Assembly: GCA_014885115.2 (NCBI GenBank)
Contig: WKLE02005451.1
Location: 6,412 to 18,180 of the forward strand
Reading direction: 5' to 3'
Source of the DNA: Asterionellopsis glacialis
Lineage: Eukaryota > Bacillariophyta > Plagiogrammaphyceae > Rhaphoneidales > Asterionellopsidaceae
DNA length: 11,769 nt
Positions 1 through 7,700 of the stretch are shown here, in pieces (the stretch's first letter is position 1; each line of letters opens with the position of its first letter). The position numbers and the translations under genes were made by a program. The notes beneath the pieces are model-generated. The model worked only from the letters and a program-made list of their open reading frames with translations. It made no database searches and was not told the DNA's origin.

Positions 1-495
1 CGATCTCGTATCTTGTGGGAGTTGGGTTACAACTTGATACGAGTTCCTGTGTTACTGATGATAATGAAGGCCAACATATTTCAAATTACGGTACGTCTTT
101 AGCACCACTTGTTAAACTAGTACTACCGAAAACATACATTTGGAAGTTGCTGCAGAAAAATGATCCTTTGGTGTCTCTTTTTTTTCTTCTAAAATCAGAG
201 AAAGGGAGTTTGGGTTCAAAACCGTCAGCACATGTGCACAGAATTCAAAGATAAAAATTTGATTTTCACCACTGGAGAGATAACGGACCTTGAGCACATC
301 ACACCACATATTATTTTAAGCACATAAAATGCTGAAATCTAAAGAGTTATATATCGTACTAATTATATTCTACTGTGTAACGATCCTCCACAAATAGGCA
401 CACACCACTCAAACATTATTTCTCTATACCAACGTCCATCCGTATCCATGCATCTTGTAAAAGAAAATCCGTCCATTCATGAATTTTCTTTTTTT
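1..495. other. Left flank, no convincing gene
   Basis: Frame 3 on the plus strand is open from base 3 to about 254, so the left edge could hold the last exon of a gene that starts outside the window. The first 90 bases are followed by GTACGT, the same hexamer that begins the clear intron at 2693 on the minus strand, and a pyrimidine-poor TGCAG ends at 155. Splicing these gives either a quick stop or a short, unremarkable tail depending on frame, so no gene is called. From 255 to 495 the sequence is AT-rich and stop-filled. It is the 3' flank of the minus-strand gene that ends at 496. Confidence 0.4.
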
Positions 496-1401
496 TTATT
501 CAATAAGCTTGCGTAATCTTAAAATTGCGGCACGTACTTGTGATACACCTTGATCTTTTTCGGTATGGAGTGATGAAATTTGTGTTTCACATGTTGCTAA
601 CTGTTCTTGTAAATTAGCCTTTTCTGCTGATTCTTCATTTTTAGCCATTTCCATGTCCTCTAGTTGAGCTTGAATGGCCTCTTTTTCGGAAGTTAATTGA
701 CCAAGACGTGTCACAAATTCCGTTTCAACTTGATTGACCGTATCTAATAATTCACGGGTTGCATCATCTAACCCATCATCACCTACTACTGGTGCACAAG
801 GTGTAGCAGCAGCAGCAGCAGCAGCAGCAGGGACAAGTGTTGAAGAAGTACTAGCAGCTCCACCAACACTATCCAAATAGGAGGAAAGTCCAGAACCGCT
901 GGGAGAAGACGATGACGAAGATGACATACTATCAAGATACGAAACAGGTCCAGATCCACCAGTAAAAGCAGCAGCTCCAGAAGACATACTATCAAGGTAA
1001 CTACCAGATGTGCGAGCAACAGGCGCTACTGTCTCTGGCTCTGGTGCTTCGATGGCAGGAGCAGGTGCAACAGCTCCACTGTTCAACGCATCAAGATAAC
1101 TTCCACCACTTGGAGCAGGAGGACTTTCTTCAATGACAGGAGCAGGAGCAGGGGCTAAAGGTGCAGCACCTCCACCACTCAAGGCATCAAGGTAGTTACC
1201 ACCGCTTGGGACAGGAACCGGAGCAGGAGCACTAAAGTCTTCATTTGGGGAAGATAATTGATCAAGATACGAACCCATCCCAATGCTAATGATGGATCGG
1301 GATTTTGTTGACCCGAAGGTAGGTTTCATAAATTGAAAACCATATGCACCTTGTGTAGCAAAAAATGTAATGGATAAAATGGTAGCAGAACAGAATTTCA
1401 T
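496..1401 (-). CDS. Secreted/plastid-targeted SYLD-motif repeat protein with C-terminal coiled coil
   Basis: Encodes 301 residues from ATG at 1401 to TAA at 496, with no intron needed. Residues 1-21 form a signal peptide (basic start, hydrophobic core TILSITFFA, ending GAYG), followed by F22 and a basic Ser-rich stretch (K26, K33, R35). In diatoms, a signal peptide followed by Phe and such a stretch directs proteins into the complex plastid, so plastid import is likely but not proven. Residues 44-178 carry six copies of [S/N]YLD-x-[L/M/V], starting at 44, 69, 101, 134, 154 and 174. They sit in linkers rich in Ala, Pro, Gly and Ser, including poly-Ser at 159-166 and poly-Ala at 192-199. Residues 211-300 are charged and heptad-like, predicting a coiled coil. 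I do not recognise a named family. The design resembles a multivalent scaffold or linker protein; that role is inferred. Confidence 0.85.
   Translation of the reverse strand: MKFCSATILSITFFATQGAYGFQFMKPTFGSTKSRSIISIGMGSYLDQLSSPNEDFSAPAPVPVPSGGNYLDALSGGGAAPLAPAPAPVIEESPPAPSGGSYLDALNSGAVAPAPAIEAPEPETVAPVARTSGSYLDSMSSGAAAFTGGSGPVSYLDSMSSSSSSSPSGSGLSSYLDSVGGAASTSSTLVPAAAAAAAATPCAPVVGDDGLDDATRELLDTVNQVETEFVTRLGQLTSEKEAIQAQLEDMEMAKNEESAEKANLQEQLATCETQISSLHTEKDQGVSQVRAAILRLRKLIE
805..830. repeat. AGC trinucleotide microsatellite (poly-Ala)
   Basis: Eight uninterrupted AGC units plus two bases on the plus strand. They encode most of the poly-Ala run at residues 192-199 of the minus-strand SYLD-repeat protein. 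A run of this kind is expected to vary in length between alleles without breaking frame. Confidence 0.85.
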
Positions 1402-2268
1402 TTTTCTTGTTGTTGTATTTCTTCTTCTGACAGAATGCGTTGTCTACGGAGTATGTATGACACAAAGATCTCGTTGAAAAAGTGCTTTCGTTGAGTCCGA
1501 GAAAAATAGATTCAATGAAAAAAAGATGCGAGATCTGCGGAAAAGGAAGTAAGTAGCTCCCTGCGCCACTTCGTCCTACCGTATTTGACAACACACACAC
1601 ATGCTTTCCCACCGCGAGCCAGGAGAGAAGCCAGAAGGACACGGCGTGTCTTCCCACCATTTGTCTCTTTTTGTTCTCTTGATTTTCTCGCGCGCTGCTT
1701 TCTCGATATGTCTCGCTTTCCCATTTCCCATGGGAAAAGCGTACGTCAGCCTCTCCTTTAAGTTCAACCAACTATCCCCAGATTTGTGTCTGCGCATTTT
1801 CATACATTCAAGTAAGGTACTTATGTCGTTGTCGTCCAACAACTTGAACTTTTTGTACAAGAGAACAAAAAGTTGATACGTTTCAGACAAGCAAAAGCAT
1901 GCAAAAAAGTATAATTTTGCCGCGATACACTTCTAAGAATTTGCGTTTGTGTCGCAAAAGATTTTTGCAGGGGAGATGCACAAAATCTCGGCCTCTAATG
2001 AAGAAAAGCAATAACTAGCAAGATATTACAGTATTTAGTTTTAGAGTCAAATTATTCATTGCATTTTTTTTATACAACAACTTTTTTAAGAATGACATCT
2101 AAACTTCCCCAACCCTTTCCCAGAGAGAAAATGGAGCATACTGAACAATATTTTATCTTATAAACTGAAACTAAAGTGGCATACCCAGTACTGTCGAAAA
2201 CGATATACTAGTCTGTTACCCGATAAGAACTCTCACTCCGTTCTGTTCCAACATCCAATAGTTTTTCA
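1402..2268. other. Intergenic region between two minus-strand genes
   Basis: This holds the 5' flank of the SYLD-repeat gene (start at 1401) and the 3' flank of the two-exon gene that ends at 2269. Open frames on both strands at about 1576-1890 overlap each other and show no recognisable domain, so neither is called. A perfect 14-bp palindrome lies at 1724-1737, and the palindrome CAGTACTG at 2186-2193. The stretch 2030-2160 is AT-rich. No tRNA, rRNA or mobile element was seen. Confidence 0.6.
1724..1737. repeat. Perfect 14-bp palindrome TTTCCCATGGGAAA
   Basis: The sequence equals its own reverse complement. It lies about 320 bp upstream of the start of the SYLD-repeat gene. The same TTTCCC/GGGAAA arms recur as a hairpin at 9985-10004, upstream of the SGNH-like gene. 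A site for a dimeric regulator is possible but not shown. Confidence 0.6.
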
Positions 2269-3746
2269 TCAATATGTTCGTTGTCGTTTAGCATCACTTA
2301 CAGTGGTCCCATCTTGCATCATCATATCTCTTTGAATTTCTTCAATCGTACGACGATCACGTTTTTCTGTATTCAATTGGGCTAAATCATCATCTTCCGC
2401 ACTTTTGTGTGCCTGCGTCATTCGTTTTTGTTGCAATTTAGCTTCTTGTTGCTCCATACGTTTTTGAGTTTCAGCTTGTATAGCACGTTGTTGACCACGT
2501 ATTTCATCTGGTAAATCACCCTGTTATATTGCACAATGTACGAGTAAATTTACCACAAAGTAATGAGCAAAAAGGTGCAATTAGAATCGTGGTGAATTTC
2601 CTTAACTCTACATCCATTGCGTACAAAACTCACACAGAACAACGAGAGAAAGATACTACAAAACAGCACATTAATTGACTGGTAGGTACGTACCTTATTC
2701 AAATCCTCCAATACTTCAGGCGGTGCATGCCCTTCCTTGTAGATGGCAATTGTAATTTCATCCATAAATTCAGATTGTTCCTTGGCAGCAATCCATTCTT
2801 CATTGATTTCTTCAGCTTGTTCATAAACGATATATTTTAAAACTTCCATGGTGACCTTTTGTTTTTCCATTTGTGTCACCAAACCTTGTGTCATTTCCGC
2901 CAAGGACAGAGGTATTTTTAATACAGTTTCACCTGATGCATCAAAGTCCAGCATTTCTTGTTCCATCTTTTCACGAAATTCAGCTATAACTTGTTGTCCT
3001 TTCTTGGTATCACCAGGTGCCGTGGCAGTAGTGGATGACGTACCATTTTCGTCTGCTTGTTCGGTATAATCACTTGCACCAGCACTACCACCACCATTTT
3101 CTATGACACTGCCACTACTTATGCGTTGTTGTCGATTCGGGTTGGGTGCTGTAGCAGCAATGACGTGTTCATTTGTACGTCTTGCGCCTTGTAATAAGTT
3201 TCCCAAGAGTCCTGATTTTTTGGGAGCCGCTGAAGAAGATGGCGGTACTTTTTTAGGTTGTTGTTGTGATGGTCGTGGTTGCGGCGCTTGTTGCTGTTTT
3301 GGTTTTGGTTTTGCTGCAACTACAAGTGGACAATTCGATAATTGATTGACATCGATTGTATATCGACAAATCATACGTGACGAATCATCAGTTGTATTGG
3401 ATGGTGGCTGTGTTGGTCCAATTGTTAGTACACCTGTCGTTCTATTAGTTTTGTCTTTGGGATTTGTTTTAAAACGCCCATATGCTGTTTTATTACGATC
3501 TTTCAAATACTTTAAAAAGCTGGGTAATTTATTTCGACGTCCATCGATCACCATACTTTTTACAATTGTTGTTTGAAACAATTCTTTGGTTGGTTTTGTG
3601 GCCCATTCATCTCTTGTATAATTTTCCAATACAACATCTTGCGGAAGAAGATCCGTTGTTCCAGAAGAGGGAAATTCTACATGAGCTAGAAATTCAGGTT
3701 TCGCACCTGGTGTGGGTACTAAATGCAGTTTTAGAGAGGATGACAT
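2269..3746 (-). CDS. Two-exon protein of unknown function with helical, charged C-terminal half
   Basis: Exon 1 is 3746-2694 and exon 2 is 2520-2269, giving 434 residues. The open frame continues upstream to 3776 but only from TTG, so the first ATG is at 3746, in a good context (CACAACATCATGT). Residues 1-143 look like a compact mixed domain (KLHLVP start; NKLPSFLKYLKDRN at 72-85; CRYTIDVNQL at 127-136). Residues 144-250 are a disordered Pro/Gln/Ser/Gly linker with basic patches. Residues 251-351 are predicted helical (FREKMEQEML, then LAEMTQGLVTQMEKQ). Exon 2 continues as a charged helix (AIQAETQKRMEQQEAKLQQ) and ends KRQRTY, a basic tail that could act in nuclear localisation. I do not recognise the family. 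The reading frame running unbroken across the splice, and the helix continuing into exon 2, support the gene model. Confidence 0.8.
2521..2693 (-). other. Spliceosomal intron, 173 nt, phase 0
   Basis: On the minus strand, exon 1 ends GATTTGAATAAG, followed by the donor GTACGTACC. The acceptor is AATATAACAG, followed by GGTGATTTACC. The intron falls between codons (…DLNK then GDLPDE…). Reading through it instead gives a hydrophobic Cys/Phe-rich tail and a stop, unlike the charged helices on either side. Length and GT-AG ends are ordinary for a diatom-like genome. Confidence 0.88.
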
Positions 3747-4758
3747 GATGTTGTGTTGTACTGTATGGGACTGCAATTCAATAACTGTTGTCTTTGTCCT
3801 AGAATCAACCCAATCAACTACTATAAATTAAGAGGAACGGACTATGGCAGCGAAGTAATTGGCATTCAAAACGAAACAAGATAAATGTGGCAGAAGAGAG
3901 ATGACAGCAGATCAGAGTGATCAGTGGCAGAGCGATTTTGCTTGCTCCATTTGATGTGTGTCAGACAACTATTTCTGTCGAGAGAGACACTCACAAGCCA
4001 AATTAAGCATTGTCTAATATTATTAAATGTGAAAAAAATTATTTAATAAAAATGTTTTATCGTAAAATTTGCTACTAGAAAACTATTTTTCAAAAATTTG
4101 TATTTCCTTTTGCCTAAAAGGTTAAAAGATTCATGGTGCACGCCCGCAAGGACACACATAAGATCGAGATCTCGCATCTCTCCCCCCCCTTTTTTCTGCG
4201 AGACCCGCAACGCTCAAGTCTAAAAAACTGTCCTTCAGCTCTATCTCTTCTCTCTCTAGAGACTTCCCACCAGGTAATCATAAACTTACATCCTGTAGCT
4301 GTTATGAAGGGTGGTCCTCTAGAAAGGTAATCTAGTCTAGAGATCCTCTCTTCTCTCTGCGAGAGTCCTAGGACCTAGCATTAGTTAGACGTCTCGGTCC
4401 TCTAGGACTAATGGTCCTGTTGTAGGGACCTAGAGTCCTACGGCATCAGTAGCCAGAGTCCTTGAGACTGACTCTACAGAGACCGGCGATGGTAAATGGT
4501 TTTAAAAAAAGAATTGTGAGCAAGTTTCAAATGACACAAAGCACTGCTTTGATAATGAGCGTATAGTCAGTAGATTTACTATTGTTTTTATGCAGGAGTT
4601 ATAGGAATATCTCTAGATGGATACCTTAAAAAAGGAAACCCCTCGGATTTAATGCTTCAACCCTTCCCCTTATTGGGTTGCACACGTTTGGGCAGTTCCA
4701 TTTTTGTTTACCTTTGCCTTTTTCTACTCTATCTAAAGTGTAGTATTCCCATTTTCTT
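3747..4758. other. Intergenic region with AT-rich promoter flank and palindrome cluster
   Basis: 3747-4130 is the upstream flank of the two-exon gene. On the minus strand it contains TTTATAGTAG about 80 bp before the start codon, a weak TATA-like candidate, and an AT-rich stretch at 4015-4110. 4180-4200 has a C8 run then a T6 run. 4250-4480 is the palindrome cluster described separately. 4490-4758 is the 3' flank of the large minus-strand gene that ends at 4759. No protein-coding or RNA gene is supported here. Confidence 0.6.
4253..4475. repeat. Cluster of short palindromes and direct repeats built from GTCCT/AGGAC and CTAGAG units
   Basis: Perfect palindromes: TCTCTAGAGA (4253-4262), GTCCTAGGAC (4365-4374), AGACGTCT (4387-4394). 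Near-palindromes and hairpins: CTCT-GCG-AGAG (4355-4365), GTCCT-CT-AGGAC (4397-4408), GGTCC…GGACC (4413-4417 with 4426-4430), AGAGTC…GACTCT (4455-4460 with 4470-4475). Direct repeats: GGTCCTCTAG at 4313-4322 and 4396-4405; GAGTCCTA at 4363-4370 and 4433-4440; GGACCTAG at 4371-4378 and 4426-4433. The same few units recur in both orientations within about 220 bp of non-coding DNA. No terminal inverted repeat or target-site duplication was found, so it is not called a transposon. Confidence 0.7.
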
Positions 4759-7700
4759 TCATACAGCAGGAGGTGTTCCAAATTCTGGTGTGAATTTATC
4801 TACTGTAGCTTGAGGCCATCGTGTCCATAATACACGATTAATTTTAGGTGCAAGTTTCATTTCTACAACAAGTTTTTGTCGATTTGTTAATCGGAAGTAA
4901 GGAATCCAATTCTCTTTCCGGACAACACTATTGCTGCTGCTGCTGTTATTTGAACCGCTACCGCTACTTCGTGTGCGTGGCAATGTGTTGTTGTTGCGTT
5001 CGTCCAATCTTGATGCTTGCTGGGATAATGATGCTGTTGATGATGCCCATGGCGGTGATTGTTCATTTTCGTAGCCCAAATCAAATCTCCATCGGCGGTA
5101 TTCCTTTGGATAATATGAGATGTCTTGTGGATGAATGGAAACTCGATTAACTTCATCATTTGTAATAATCGTGGATTCGTTGTTCTTGCCACCACCATCT
5201 GAAAGGCTGTTACTGATGGAATTCTTGGTAGGCATTTCGTAAGCAACATCCATCATTTCTTCATCCTCGTCATTGTCTTCACTTACAATATGGGTCACCG
5301 CAGCAACATTATTATTGTTGTGGTTGGACAAATACTGGTCTTGTTGCTCTTGTCTTCCTACATAAGATGAGTCTCTTCCGATTCCTGCTGCTTCTTCCAG
5401 GATGAATTTACGACGTCGCCTTGCCATGATGGACTCCGTAACACTTCTACCCTGTTTGGAATCCATTCGAGTAGACGATAAACCCATTTCATCATTCCGT
5501 GAGGGTGGCACCCACTTACCACGAGCTGTAATGAGACGCATCCCCGACTTGTGCCGTTCCGTGTACCAACAATTCCAATGAGCCAAATGAAATAATGTAC
5601 CCGCTTTATCTAATTGCGCAATATCTTCAGCACAGTAGTTATCTTTCTGCTCGTCTAACCATAAAACTGAATATGAATTATCATTTTGAACGACCCATAC
5701 AGGTTTTTCAGGTCTCATTAGGGTCCGTCCAACTTGTCCAGATTTGTTGGTAAGTAATCCAAGTCCTAATCCACCTGTAGACCAGCCCTTCAGGGAACAA
5801 TGAACTCTGCCTGTCAAAAGTAGACTTAACAATTCAATACTCACACACGCATCACGAGGAGGAATAGGTGGTTTCTTCATAGTCGAAGAAGTCGTTGCTC
5901 CCATAGACGACGATGATGATAATGATGACGAATAGGACTGGGGGTACATTTTTTGATATTCTTCACATGAACATGAGACCATGAATCCTCCCTTGGTCTT
6001 GGTTGCAGCTGATGCTGCTGTTCCGTTTTCTTGTTGTTGTCTTAGTCCACAACTGCCCGTAGTACGTGTTGGTGTCATAGCCTTTTTTTGTCGAGCACGC
6101 TGAATCATTCGTGTTACACATTTGTTACCATGAATACGAACAATTGTTTCTAAAAACAATGCACAACCTCCACGATTGGTAAAGGAACGGATATTGCTCA
6201 ACACATAAGACCGTATATCATATATGCTGCTGAAAGAGGTAGCAATACGTACTACTTGTCCTGCATCACGTCCTTCCGGAATAGATTCATTATTGGTACC
6301 AGCTCCTCTTGTCGACGACGAATCTTCATCCCATCTACATGTAGGACATAAACGTAATCGACGATGTAATTCTTGTTGTTTCTTTTGTTCCAAATCATGT
6401 TGTGCTTGAGGTTTTTGGTCATCATCCTCACAATCACGATTGGCATTACTGCTATCATTGTTGTTGCTGTTTTTGTTGGTAGTAGTATTGGTATTGGTGA
6501 TGTCATCATTATTGGTATCGTTACCCATCATTCGTTCTTTTCGTTTCGATTTAGCAGCACGTTCTTTGGTATGTTTTCGGTCCATGACACGTTCACGTCG
6601 ATCAATCGATGCTTTGGCTGCTACATACAGTAATGCTGACAATGCATCCACTAATCGTGCATCGAATTCTTGTATCCGTTCTTTTTCTGTTAATTCGACA
6701 AATGGTTGACGAGCCGATGTGCAATTCACATGCGATCCCTGAATAGATGCTCCTGTATACAACAGTGCAGTTACAATAGATAGCAATGATGTCACACCAC
6801 GACAATGATAGGGTGGATGATTGCCTGTAGGAGGTGGTGGTGGGGGAGGAGGAGGGTTGTTATTATTGTTCGAAGATGAGTTACTTGATTGTAAGTGAAG
6901 ATACCATGCTTCTTCTTCAGGTGGGACTTTGGCAGCTAATCCTGTTCCACAGGATGACATTGTAAAACCAGCATTCGTCCATGTAGCAGGTATGCCATAA
7001 TCTCCACTACCAACTTGGGCGGCAGCAGTGTTACTTGAGTCTACTCCTTCATTGTTGTTGTTGTTGGTGGATGAAGCATTGTTGTTGTTGTTGCGCAATT
7101 GTTCTTGCGTATCTTTCTTGGACATAGAACTTTTTTCGCCATCCTCCACAAGTTTTGTACAATGGCCCCATAATTCATCCAAGGGAACTTTGACAGATAA
7201 TTCTTCATCGTCGTCTTCCAAGCACCAATCATCATCTTCACTCAAATAGGAAACATCCGAAGAGTTTTCATTAGTAATAGTATTTTGCTCTTCCTGTTGT
7301 TGTTCGTTATTTGTTTCTTCTTGTTGCTGTTCGTCATTGTTAGGCACAGCTGGTGGTTTTCTATCATCATTATCATTATCATTATTGTTATCAGCACTAC
7401 TATTGTTAGTATCTGTATCATCTTCAGAAACTACTTCTTCTTCACCATTGTCTGACACATGTCGTTCTTCTTGGTGTCTTTGTTGTTGTTGTTGTTGAAA
7501 TGGTGGTAATGGATGACGACGATGACGAAGGTTATTCTCGTCGTTTTCATTATCACCACCGTTAATGTTGTCATCACGTGGGCGACGTTGAGGTAAATGG
7601 CTTGATACACGTCTTCTAAGTGGTTCTGGTTGTGGTGGTGGTGGTGCTTCTTGACGCTGCTGTTGGTCTTGTTGTTGCTGTTGTTGTGCTTCATCCATGG

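Noticed and set aside
15..254. Plus-strand open frame at the left edge as a complete gene
   Set aside because: It would start at GTG, contains a plausible splice donor at 91, and has no recognisable domain. At most it is part of a gene outside the window.
1576..1890. Overlapping open frames on both strands in the intergenic region
   Set aside because: They overlap each other in several frames, show no domain or coding bias, and the minus-strand ones run into the upstream flank of a confident gene.
3747..3776. Ten-codon N-terminal extension of the two-exon gene
   Set aside because: It begins at TTG; the ATG at 3746 is the first available and has a better context.
4250..4480. Transposon or MITE reading of the palindrome cluster
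   Set aside because: No pair of terminal inverted repeats with flanking target duplications could be found, and there is no transposase-like frame.
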